Assembly (NCBI GenBank): GCA_947172415.1
Contig: OX359189.1
Coordinates: forward strand, 8,446,501 to 8,510,500
Direction: 5' to 3'
Source of the DNA: Chondrosia reniformis
Taxonomy: Eukaryota; Porifera; Demospongiae; Chondrillida; Chondrillidae
DNA: 64,000 nucleotides
The translations under genes and the position numbers were made by a program. Shown piece after piece: positions 35,700-47,217 of the stretch (the first letter of the stretch is position 1; every line of letters begins with the position of its first letter). The notes under the pieces are model-generated. The model made no database searches. It saw nothing but the letters and a program-made list of their open reading frames with translations, and had not been told where the DNA came from.

Positions 35700-37350
35700 T
35701 CGCAACAAACAATCCTTATCACTTCATATAGCGAGTATAATACCATAAGTGCTAAACCAAAAAATTAATGTCTTAAGTATTAATGCACTAATCAATGAGT
35801 GGGCAGGGGTAATATCCAGAGTTCAATGGTGATGAAAACTGGGTTGTCTTTATAATAACAATAATAAACCATTATAACAAATTAATAAACTGTACCATTA
35901 GCGATCGATTATATCTTTTGTATATATATTCGCACTCAAGCAGTATCTATTCAGACATTCGTTCACGAACTATACCTTTTACATGTCTTCTTGTGATTCT
36001 TGATTGAAGTGGTTCAATGAAGTTACAAAATATTTCACCATTCACCAAATACTACTTCAAATACACGGTACATGGCTAATCTACATCGCAACCGTATCTA
36101 GCCTGGTAAATATCTAAATGGGCCGGGAAAGTCTGGATTAGTAAACGCAGATAAGACGCAAAATTAAATGAAATCAGATGCGCGTGTTATAGTTGACAAG
36201 ATCTTTTATGTGGGACAGTATATTGGACGGATATAATATATACATGCCTCTTTTCCTTTGAGTTATACATAATATAGACCAGATTTTAAGATACATTAAC
36301 ATATCTGTGCTATATGCAAAACTGTATTAACAACACATGCTTTGGTTTATATCTTCAAACTTCTCCATGAATTTAAAAAATACGTATAAACTATTCTACA
36401 ATTATAATTTGGATAGCATCTATGTAATATATAGTTTAGCAAATTAGACTATTAGTCAAAAATGCATAAAACTAATTAATACATCCAAGTATATAGATTT
36501 ATATGAAGTGGTTAGTGTGTACAATTTTGTTGCACATGATTGTCATGTATATACAAGTTTATTAAAGCATGCCTATAATTAATTTTAGCATAGACTATAT
36601 AATAAAGTTAAATTTAAATATATATCAGGATTTGTTATAATTGGACTTGTGATCAAAAGGTGCATGTAATTGTAAGCCAAACATTGTATACTACAATAAG
36701 TCTATTAATATACAGCTGCATCTATCTCATAATATATATATAGTTCACACAAAGGATGAATTCATGTATGAAGTGGCATTTTATAAACTTTGCTTCAGTT
36801 TTTTCACTGCATTAAGAGGCGAGAATATTTTTAAATGTATACATTGACCCACACGTGCACACACACCCAATACAGTACAGTACAGTATACTTGTATATAC
36901 AGAATATTAAGGATTGCAAACATCTATGCATGCTATATATCTTTGAGATGGTTTGTCTTTAGTTATTTGAGTGACTGATCTCAAAAGACTATTTCACAAA
37001 ATCCATTCCAAATCCATTCCAAAAATGTAAAGGTTCTCAGTTAATAACCGCTATAACAGATTTGATGCTTACATATGTACCTTGTAAATGGTAGGGAGCC
37101 ATGTATACTTCATGACTGACTCAAACATACGTATGACATGGCTACTGGGTTATAGACCAATTTATAACTTGCACACATGGGTATAAAAAGCTGAAGCCTT
37201 AATTTAATGTAAAAACCTTCATTGTACGTATATATATACAAGTTACAACATGGTCCATACTTGTGTTTGAAAGAAGTCAAACTTCATGGTCTTACACAGC
37301 TCCCTCTCAATTGAAAGTTATGTACATATGGTGATTTATTGAACATTGAC
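35700..37350. other. Spacer downstream of the 37.6 kb receptor
   Basis: Any last exons of the minus-strand receptor should lie here, but none could be recognised. The sequence is AT-rich without supported genes. Confidence 0.4.
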
Positions 37351-37354
37351 AATA

Positions 37355-37565
37355 TATACTTGTTGAATCAATAATCAGAATACTTATCAAATACGGGAGG
37401 AAAACTGCTCACTAGTTAAACAGGGAGGTGTTGATGTGAATATACAGATGTGCATGAGTGATGTCAACACCTCCCTATTTAACTAGTGAGCAGTTTTCCT
37501 GCCTTTATACGCTAGTGGAAACCTCCCAATCAATTAAGCATCCTGATTATTGATTCAATATATGT
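37355..37565. mobile_element. Large nested foldback element
   Basis: An inner pair of about 38 bp (aggaaaactgctcactagtt at about 37390 and its complement ending near 37500) has one or two mismatches. An outer pair is ttgaatcaataatcag / ctgattattgattcaat. The loop holds tatacagatgtgcatgagt. It sits about 55 bp past the end of the RING2 exon at 37622, in the downstream intron or 3' region. Confidence 0.85.
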
Positions 37566-37621
37566 GGCGCTGATACTCAGTATCATACATGTGTATAATA
37601 TTATATATAATACATACATAC

Positions 37622-40018
37622 CTTCATTTCAATAAACTTTTTCTCCTCGCAATGCGAACACTTGGCTTGCTTGCAAGTCTCACAGACCTGATGTCCACAG
37701 TAATAGACAGCCACTACTGGTCTGCTTGCCTTAAAGCAATTCTGACACAAGTGAGCAATGCAGGATTTGGCACATTTCTTGCAAAAATTCTTCTTCTCTA
37801 TTTTAGGAAGTGGCTATATATATATAAATATATAGCATGTTACAGCTAATATAAGTATATACGTATAATATCATTTTTATATGCGGCCACAAAATTAAAT
37901 GTATATAGCTCCATAAGCATGCAAAAAATCAATAGAATTAAAGATCTACGTATACGTATATGCTTTAAATTTATAGAGCCACAAATTATAAGAATGGGTG
38001 TTGATTGTACATGCTTATGACTCAAAAAGCAAAATTGTGTATTTTTATATATACATATATATATACAAGAGCTATAAATTAACAAGTCCATCATAAGATA
38101 TAATATGTAAATATATCTTCATACTTCTATAATTAAAGGTATGATGTCATTGGGCTTTGCCTGACAATGAGGACAGATCTCCAGTTTATCAGAGCACTTG
38201 GAACAGAACTGGTGTCCACAAGAGAATACACTGTCCTTAGGCTTAGAGGAATCACATCCTTGACAGAGCATGGACTTGTCTTTTGTGATGCACCCTTTGG
38301 AACAACATCTACACGGCTTCATATGGTGCAAAGACTTAACATAGCAAGAACAGGAACATGCTTAGTACATTTGTAACACTTACCTCTGCATATAGGACAT
38401 CCTCATTAGAGTCTTTCTGTTTGCTAGTGGCAGTACCAAGACTTGACTCATTAGGTTCTTCATTCTTGGAGAAGTCAATAGTTGCATATGCTATGTCTGC
38501 TGTGGCTGGCTTCTCTTTCTCCATAGCAATGGAAGCAACTGGAGTATCTGGTACACCAATTCTTAAACTCTACCATAATCACAAAAGTAAAGGTTTATTT
38601 ATACATTAGCTCTATATTCCAGTTTCAAACAAGGTTTGACTTATGTACTTTCTCAAGGTCTGGTGAGAAGGATCCACTGTTTCTATTAGCTACCATTTTA
38701 TAGATGATCATTACAATGACTGCAAATACTATAATTAGAACTGTAACTCCTCCCACAATGCCGCCAATGAGACCAGCTGAACTTGATCCTCCGCTGTCTC
38801 CAATACTTCCTTTTGTCACCATGTTTTCATCTACCATGTGTAGCCAAATGCACAGTATTTATACGTACGTATATATATGTACATCAAAATATGGTAGTTT
38901 GTTGAAGCAAAGATACGTCCATGTTTGAACATACTAGACACATGCATGGATAATATTTGTGCATGTAAATACACATGCTTACTTTCTTCTCTGATAACAT
39001 TTGTTGTGGCAGGTTCACTTCTAAGCTTGCCACTCACAGCAGTTACATATACACTAATTGTGTCATTTGAAGTAAGCTCCATAATTGTAGCATTTATTAA
39101 ATAGCTAGCAGCAGTGAAATAACTTTCAGATATTTTCAGTTCTGATAATGTCTGATTATTACTATTTTTTACAATTATCTCGTAAGATACATTGGTAAAG
39201 CATATAGCATCATGTGTCCAGGAGCAGGTGATCAAACCACTTTTGATCTCACAGCATTCCAATCCATGAGGTTGTTCTGGTTTATCTGTCCAAAGTCACA
39301 AGTTAAATATAATTATGTTTCTTATGTAGCTATTTTAAGATATATACACAAAATATATTCAAAGCTTTTCCTTTGAAAACAATCTCTGTTTACTTCCACT
39401 GCATGACAACATGTTCGAACAGTTTCTGGACTTGTAGTTGAGGATTTGACGGCCTCTCTATGAAGTAGATTGGAAATGGTATTATGGACTGACTATTAAT
39501 ACAGTCAGTAGTAATATTAATGTCAAAACCACAAATAAAATCACTCACCAGGTGGACCTACAGTGATGTCATTACTGTACACTCTTACAACAGTGTCAGT
39601 ACTTGTGTTAAGGGTGAGACACCTGTAATTGTACACTATATTCTCAAACTCTTCTCTGGTCACATTGATAGTCAGAGTAGTAATGGATGGATTTGGGTTG
39701 TCATCATTGATATGATTAGGAAAAGATTCAGGATTAAATCCAGTTCCATTTCTCTCCCATCTAACATTAGTATCAGCATCAAGTACAGGATGTGTACATG
39801 TTAACTTGTAGGTTTGACCAAAACAAGGAGGACTTGATGGAGCAGTGAGTGTAACAGTAGCTTCAATTATAGTGGAAACTATATATGTATATGAACAACA
39901 ATCAACATGTAAAGGAAAAAATCATTTGAAGTGACTATATTTTAAAGTACTTACCATTTGCTACTGCCAGCCAGAGGACAATCAACCAAGAGAAACCTTT
40001 TATAGGATATGTTGCCAT
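37622..40018 (-). CDS. Ig-FN3-TM receptor with ITIM-like motif and tandem RING fingers (3' end open)
   Basis: Exons in transcript order: signal peptide 39955-40018; Ig 39549-39878; FN3 38983-39285; TM 38649-38830; tail 38380-38569; RING1 38125-38334; RING2 37622-37813. Start MATYPIKGFSWLIVLWLAVA is a clear signal peptide, and its 64-nt phase-1 exon matches that of the 16.7 kb receptor. The TM segment is GGIVGGVTVLIIVFAVIVMI. The tail has DIAYATIDF (fits the ITIM form IxYxxI) and DVLYAE at the splice. RING1 reads CQGC-x11-CGHQFCSKC-x6-CPHC; RING2 reads CQNC-x12-CGHQVCETC-x4-CSHC; both are complete C3HC4 sets. An extra CxxC (CKKC) precedes RING2. Reading past the RING2 donor gives a stop after seven codons. 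If expressed as modelled, this is a surface receptor carrying its own RING E3-type module; substrate and ligand are unknown. Confidence 0.8.
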
Positions 40019-40019
40019 T

Positions 40020-41900
40020 ATTCAGAATATTATATCTAATATAGACACTATCAAATGGTTTAATTATATGTATGTATGTATATACGATGCTTGGTCTCCC
40101 AAGTATATACATGCAGAGTCTATATGTACTGGCATTCTAAAACAATCATATGTACTTAAATTAAATGAACTTCCTATATATAGTATATAGCATGTGTATT
40201 ACAGTATATAAAAATTACTAAAGGTTTCAATTAAGTTTCTGGAAATTAAAATGATAAATGAATAACATATATACATACGTACATAAATGCAAACATAACA
40301 GTAGCTGATTAAATTGCAACATTTGTATATAATATTAAACATGCATGCAGTAGTGATCAATTAACAGTCATTCATCTTATATGCATATGTATGGTAGATT
40401 TTCCATATTGAAACATTACATAATATGAGTCTTTATCTAATATTTTCAACTGATTGCCAATTGACCAGGCCAAATAGCTACGTATAGATATGAACACATG
40501 CTAATTTCAACTTTAACATGATATCATGAATTGCATCCGTTATAAGCATATTTTGAATGTACTTTTATAAATATAGGTCTTTGGAAAATATAAGTGATCT
40601 CATATATAGCCATACTACTTTTATCTACGTATGTACATGAGCAATATCAATGGGAAAACTTTTGGAGAATTATTAATATTGAAGTCACATATTATTATTC
40701 ATATTTAGAGGCTATAAGAGTGTTGAATACCTATACGTAGATAGAAACAAACAACAGAAAACAGTTACAATTAGTATATAAAATTAATTTTGAATCTCTT
40801 TACATATCCATGGTATTAATTTCCAAAATGTGATATGTCAACCATTTACATCGTTTCCTATAATTTTTGAAGGAATTCGAGGGGGGTGTTACACCATTTG
40901 TTCACATAATATATCTATATATTAAACTAGAGGCATGCACTTCCAGGAAAAAAATATTCATATAGATATAGCTCACTGTCACACTGTATACAGATATACG
41001 TATAAATTAAGAAATTAAATGACATGTATATACGTATGTAAACATTGCATATACGTATATTAGACAAATATTCTATATAATATTAATCTGCTTCTATATA
41101 TATACAAGAGCAATATATATTTGTGTCATGAACAGATATTTCATTTATATTCAGTAACCCTTTATTATCTAAGTTTATATACCTAAGTAGTTTACCTCTT
41201 GTACAGGTCCTTAAATTTTATAAGTCTGTTCCTTCTTGAACTTGACAGTCTAATTATATAAAGGTTTTCAGCTTGACAGAGAAAGCCAGTATATGTAGTA
41301 CGTATATAGTTACCTGTTTACAATTATTATGTACAAATTTTAATTTGAATTGAAGCTAAAATTGAATACAAACATATTCTTATCTATTCACACCTGTGCT
41401 ATTCAGGATTCATCTGTAATTTTCCTATATGCACTCGTGAGTACATATATAATATATAGAATAGGTAACATCTAGTGCATGGTTTATTAGATGTATGTAT
41501 ACACTTGGCCATGGGCATCATGCAGCCCTACAGGTATACAATTCTGTGCGTATACTTCATGCATTGGATCATGGCCAGAAATGTACATTATGTTATGTTA
41601 TATACATTTACATATATACAATCAGTATACGTTGTATATATTATGAATTGAAGGTAGTTATATAATAATCTTAGTAAGCACAAACTCCTAAATTTCTTCA
41701 TTTTTCAATTGTTTCACTCTAATGATCCAATCCATAATGTACGTATAAGGAACAATGAAACATATACAGTAAAGTTACAAATGAGAAATAATCCTTTGCA
41801 TTTCATATATATATTAAAGTGCTGCATACACAAGTTCACATATGCATAATATATACTATATTAAATACAGTAACAAAATCGTATGCATAAATTTATTTGG
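40020..41900. other. Spacer upstream of the 40.0 kb receptor
   Basis: It should hold the promoter of the receptor starting at 40018. It is very AT-rich with repeated tatacgtatata and gtacgtat runs. I see no gene. Confidence 0.4.
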
Positions 41901-41919
41901 TGTTTATAACTAAATTTAC

Positions 41920-43030
41920 CTTAAATTCAACAAAAATCTTATCTCCACAATGAGAATTTTTCTTACATGTATCACAGACCTGATGTCCACAGTAATAGAC
42001 AGCCGCTACTGGTCTCTCAGGTTTGAAACAGTTTTGACAATGTTGAATAGTGCAGGATTTGGCACATTTCTTACAAATGTGTTCTCTTTCTCAGGAAGTG
42101 GCTGAAAAGGTCAAAAAGTGTATCATTTTCAAAAACATTTAGGTTTACTTGAAGAATTATATATGTATAATAATATTATATATAGTACAAATTTGCAAAG
42201 ATGGTACGTATATATATATACGTATATATGCGTAATGTATTATAATGTATAATATCCTTGGTATAATGCACATCACAATGAATTTTATATTCACATATAT
42301 TCATGTGAGTCTTAATACATTGTTCTCATTGCAAGTATATTGTTAATTGAACTATCTACAATAATTTAAGGATTCAGACGTTTTGACCTGTATGTACGTC
42401 TTCATCAGCATTGTATATACCATCTGTACGTGTGCATATTGCATATGAACTAGGGGAATTGATCATGAGCCGTGCAAAGACTATGATAATATATATATAA
42501 GCAAAATAATCACTGCTTGGAATTAGACCACCTAAAAAGGTAGTTGGTTTAGTCTCCAGTGGACTCTTATTTGTCTCTGTGCCTGTATGTAAGTATAGAA
42601 TTTTAAGGCAGTTACTCTGATGGTTCTATATATTATATAAAAGTTACAGTCAATTACATATAGTTACCTGATTTTTCAATAATAACATACACCTGTTATA
42701 TGTACATTGTACCTTTAGTTTTTATACGTAGATATGTTAGTAACTACAGCTGGTTGACTTCTTTTAGCTCCATCCACTGCCATTACAAATATTAAATTTA
42801 GTATTTTTGTCATCTAGTTTTCTATCTGATTCAGAAACATTATTTTCAATTTTCACTCGATTGATGAAGCTAGTTTCAGGTGTTGTTTCATTACACATTG
42901 TTATCCCTCCATCAGCCATCATGGTGCGCCCAAACATGGAAGTGATGTGTCTTGTTAAGTTACTGAAATTTGAGGCAGTACATATTCCATTTGTGTATTG
43001 TTAGCCTTATTATATGATCATTGTCTTGTT
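41920..43030 (-). pseudogene. Decayed receptor copy (FN3 and RING2 remnants)
   Basis: 41920-42101 matches the RING2 exon but is 182 rather than 192 nt, so the start is out of frame. The finger reads CQNC and CGHQVCDTC but its CSHC has become NSHC, losing one ligand. About 42712-43030 holds broken FN3-like sequence (FINRVKIENNVS, then in another frame VMAVDGAKRSQPAVVT). No TM, tail or RING1 exon remains between them; a hammerhead-like element lies there instead. Length change, ligand loss and frame breaks all indicate a dead copy. Confidence 0.7.
42371..42413 (-). ncRNA. Degenerate hammerhead-like motif
   Basis: Minus strand CUGAUGA-A-GAC...GUC-AAAA-CGUC. The conserved G of GAAA is lost and stem II is altered. 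A diverged member of the family. Confidence 0.35.
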
Positions 43031-43840
43031 TCATTGTTTTTTCTAGATGTGATAGGTACTGTTGCAGGGACTGCCATCCCTACTTCTCATTTCATTTTTT
43101 AAATGTTTTTATCTACTTGTATATATACTAGCTAGCTAGTGCTCTGCATATATATGCATGGCACATGATATATGTATATATGTATATACGTATAATAGCC
43201 ACCTTTTAGTCTATTATATGAAATTCATTGCAATTGTTTATAAATTGTCTTAAGTCTATTGTATGTGTCACTGCTTGCATAAACATTTCTTACTATAATT
43301 ACTTAATAATCAAAGCAGGGATATATACTTATTTATTACTTGTGTTCAAGAGTATTGCATCAAATATCTCTGGATTATATTGACCCTTACCACTGTAATC
43401 ACAGATGATTAGTTCGTTATACTGTATACCTCTAGAATTGAACTGTATATACGTATTATATATGAAGCTACTTGTTTCCCTATAAGGGAAGCATTTAGTA
43501 ATGTATACTCTGTATGTAGGTAAAACCTTGATACTTAATAGCATCCATAAAATCACATGCAGACACTTGCAGTTCAAATTTTATAAATTTTGTGAGACTG
43601 TCTTGCATAGCCAGATACAACTGGTGCTGTTTCAATACATTTACACACATTGGTTATAAGACAAGCTAAGATTTATTGACTAAACTGTTAGATATAGTAC
43701 AATAATTATTTGGCCAATTTACATGGATTAAAAGGTGGATATTTACATAATGTGTATGTCAAAAAGCTTTCAGTCATAAAACATATCTTAACTATACATA
43801 TATATAAGTGCATGTGTATCAGTCTTGTAATGTACATTCC

Positions 43841-45398
43841 TTAATTTGAGCCTCTTGCTGTTGCTGCGAGACCTGTGGCATTTTGAGCAAATGGGCTTTT
43901 ATACGTATGAACATCTGCTGAAACACTGTTAAGGGGGTCTACTTGAGGAGAACCCTACAATTTTAAATACATACAGTGGTTATATTTATTGAGCTATATA
44001 AGTACATAGAAAATTCAAAAAAAGACACTTGAATACATAACAAGGTCCCCTTAAAAAGATTCAAAATAAATCTAGATGTACCATATAATATGGATAGCAT
44101 TATAGCACATACCATACATATATAATATATACGTATATATACTTTTGGAATGACACTCACAAGTTCAGTTATGCTTTCTTCTTTAGCATTCTACATTAAA
44201 AAGAAATATGAATCATTCGATATATACTTTTAAAAGAGCAAATGTGTACCATTAAAACTATGAGTGGATCATATAAAATGATGTCATATTCTTTAATTAG
44301 ATGATATCAAAAATCAATTTCTGTTGGATATATACGTACATCCCTTTTCACTTGAGTGGCCACATGTCTAACTGTACATGTAATAAGCTTACTTTCAAGT
44401 CCAATTCTTTATTTGTAGTAGGAAATGAATGAGGACTACAATCTATGTCTCCAGGCCTCATAGGCTAAATGTATAATAGGCATATATGTAGATTATAAAT
44501 TATACACAAAACACAAAAGAGGAAAATGTGCAAGTGAATATCAAAACTGTTGTATAGTGATGTGTATGTTAAAGATAGATTTAATAACACAACATGTACG
44601 TATTAAATCAGTAGTTGGATGCTTCAACCCATCATCAACCACTTATTATTATGAATATTACCGAATAAGATACTAAGGACAAAATGTCCAATCATTGATC
44701 ATGAGGTGTTAACATTGTTGATGTTTAATATTCAACATATTATAGTAAATGTTTATGTAAAGTGTACTTGTACACTTACATGTTTGCACTTCTGATACCA
44801 TAACTTAAGCCTCTCTCCACATGTAATTTGTATAATAACAGTGAGGATTACAGTGAGGATTACTGTTATTAATATGGTTGGAATGAACACAGTCACAGAC
44901 ACAGCCATAGGCAGGTGATCTATGGCTAATTAAAAGAACTTGGTTTATTGTCTATCTTTGGTCGCCTTTGTAATATAGCATATATACATATAGGTATATA
45001 TAATGCAATGTATAGATTTGACATAACACTCGTGTATATACAGCATCCATACTCTTCTGGAATGTATTTGGCATGCTCATTCCAGTTGACTCAGTCTTTT
45101 TTGTTATTTCTGAATGTACATGATAAATCTCACGAGGAGTGAAACATTAACAATTTATTTTTTCAAGTGTGAAGATATGCCAAAATTATGAATCACATGT
45201 GATGAAACATTGGTATGTATTCACCCCTAGGTGAGATTACCTCATTTTTTTAATTAATACCTTATACGTAAGTGAGAAAATCTCAATTCTTGTATTTTAA
45301 CAGTGCCACTGTCTATATACATATATGCTATAAATATTCATACATACCTTGGAAGGATTCCAATTTGGGACAAATGTCTGCTTTCATCATTTCAGGAA
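43841..45398 (-). CDS. Receptor TM and tail exons, ectodomain not found
   Basis: Exons in transcript order: stalk 45348-45398 (VPEMMKADICPKLESFQ); TM 44780-44925 (helix VSVTVFIPTILITVILTVILTVII); tail 44393-44464, 44161-44190 and last exon 43841-43954, ending TARGSN and stop. Phases are consistent: stalk and TM entry in phase 1, tail in phase 0. The layout matches the other receptors here, but the only tail tyrosine (HTYKSPF) is in no clear ITIM. No Ig or FN3 exon lies between 45.4 and 46.5 kb. A plus-strand exon at 46.5 kb lies upstream, so the ectodomain is either lost or far upstream. It could be a partial gene. Confidence 0.55.
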
Positions 45399-45399
45399 C

Positions 45400-46520
45400 T
45401 ATATTAGAAGAAATGTAGCACAACGTAATGGCAATAGTTCATATATATGATGCCATATATATAAGGCAGATCAATGCATATATATGTATATATATGTATG
45501 AACACTTATATATATACAACAGAACTTTGCCTACTTGCGGTCTCCTTGCGCAAGTGAGAATTGCTCTTTGAAGTCAGCCTAACACTTCCCACATGTGGCG
45601 GTATAATAACACCTTCATCAACGAAGCATGACTTTCGGGGTAAGTTAACCTCTATAGGGCATCTGCTAATGAATTCTTTTTCCACCTCCATATACATATC
45701 ATTGTCAATTTGACAAACAGAGTAGTATGTACAGTTTCTATGGACAAACAGTACGTTGGATATTTAGTTAGTTGCTTTCAAATTTATTCAACTCACCTAG
45801 GCTCCACATTTGTGGGCAATGCTGAGCAATATTTGTATAATGTGTGCAACAACACACAAATAAATACAGCAATGAATACCTATAAAAATGTATACATGTA
45901 CACTGTATATACATAGCGGCATATTTAAACACACTATACATATACATTTTAAACTATAGTGTCGTATACCCATGATTAAACATTATATATATACTAACTG
46001 AGCTCAGAATGTACATAATATCAGAGCGTTGTTCTATGATTATACTAAACGTCACGTGGAGATTAATATATACATACATATAACAGGCCATGCAAAAACA
46101 TCCATTTATTATATGCATATACTGTATTTAATGTTTTCCCAATCCTAATACGTATAATGCTGATGAAGACCTCCAGGTCGAAATGTCCTAAACTAGTAAA
46201 TTAATGTTGCTGATGCTCGATAAGGGTTTATTCTCATGCATACTGTTTTATGTATGTATAATTATACTATACATTATTTGTATATAAAATAAAGTATATA
46301 TAAAGCAGAAGACCCTCATGGTCAGATTTAAGAAATGTTTTGGTAGTTAATAGTATTGTAGTGGCTCAATTTTGCATCTGACAATGAAAAACATTGCAGT
46401 TAAATTCACGCAACAGGATCAACAAATTAATAACTTAAAGGTCTTCATCATGTGTAGAACTGTTAGGCTAGTGGAATACTTCATATACATGGAAGAATAT
46501 TAATCCTAATCATTTTATGT
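45400..46520. other. Spacer with MITE remnant and hammerhead-like motif
   Basis: 45515-45700 resembles a decayed end of the pogo-like MITE at 34.4 kb (gaactttgcctacttgcggt). A hammerhead-like motif lies at 46154-46195. No supported coding exon. Confidence 0.45.
46154..46195 (+). ncRNA. Hammerhead-ribozyme-like motif
   Basis: AAUG-CUGAUGA-A-GACC-UCCA-GGUC-GAAA-UGUC-CUAA. Core bases are complete. Stem II is intact with a changed loop. Stem III is AUGU instead of ACGU. The downstream ttgctgatgctcgataa is shared with the copies at 35.6 and 53.5 kb. Confidence 0.45.
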
Positions 46521-46526
46521 TTAGTG

Positions 46527-46697
46527 AGACCAATTGCAAAGTACACAAACTCCAACAATAGGAAGGCAGAGAAAGTAAGAGAATCCGAAGTTTATGATAC
46601 ATGTACAGTTGTGCATATGACTCCAAATCCTGTATATGAAGACATCAATCTTGGCTTACCTCCAGATGAACACATTTATGACAATGCTATTAATTAG
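46527..46697 (+). CDS. Terminal exon of a tyrosine-rich cytoplasmic tail
   Basis: After a plausible acceptor (ttttatgtttag at about 46515-46526) the plus strand stays open to a TAG at 46695-46697. It encodes SEVYDTCTV, NPVYEDINLG and EHIYDNAIN at the end. Three Tyr sites sit in acidic contexts; VYEDI fits YxxI and IYDNA fits the YxN form bound by Grb2-type SH2 domains. The codon pattern is protein-like, unlike chance frames nearby. No upstream plus-strand TM or ectodomain exon was found. It may be the end of a plus-strand receptor whose body is lost, or an alternative exon. It converges on the minus-strand receptor ending at 47218. Confidence 0.6.
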   Translation, partial: RPIAKYTNSNNRKAEKVRESEVYDTCTVVHMTPNPVYEDINLGLPPDEHIYDNAIN

Positions 46698-47217
46698 AGG
46701 TACGTACAGCGATGCTGCATGGATGATTCACAGACCTTCGAATTCTGAATCAGTTTGTTGCATACATACAGTATATATGCAAAATATACAGTAAATATTA
46801 CAAATGTTCTGATGTATTATGCTACAGTGTCTTCCTATAGACATATAATAATACTTGAAGGTTTAGTTATATACAATGGCCACGGTAAACTAAGGGAAAT
46901 TGAGCAACTATGTATACTATATTTTACATGTATTCAGTATATATTTTCAATTTTCATAATGAACTTCTAAGAATTAATTACAGCAATAAGCATTATTTTT
47001 CTTTTTCTTTAGTATTCAATTCACACAAAAAATCACAGAAAGTTTGTTCTAACAAACTATATATATGTGTACTAGCACATTCAATCATTAACGTATAAAG
47101 CTTCTACATTGTATACCTATACGTATATCTTATGCTATGTATTATATCTAATACTACATAAAGAATAACTAATGCAGCATAGCCTAATGGGAATTGCAAT
47201 CTCAAAGCCAATCAATT

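Noticed and set aside
45506..45697. Minus-strand frame with MYMEVEKEF and a terminal VVYI as a receptor tail exon
   Set aside because: No convincing acceptor, and its left end resembles the terminal repeat of the pogo-like MITE at 34.4 kb.
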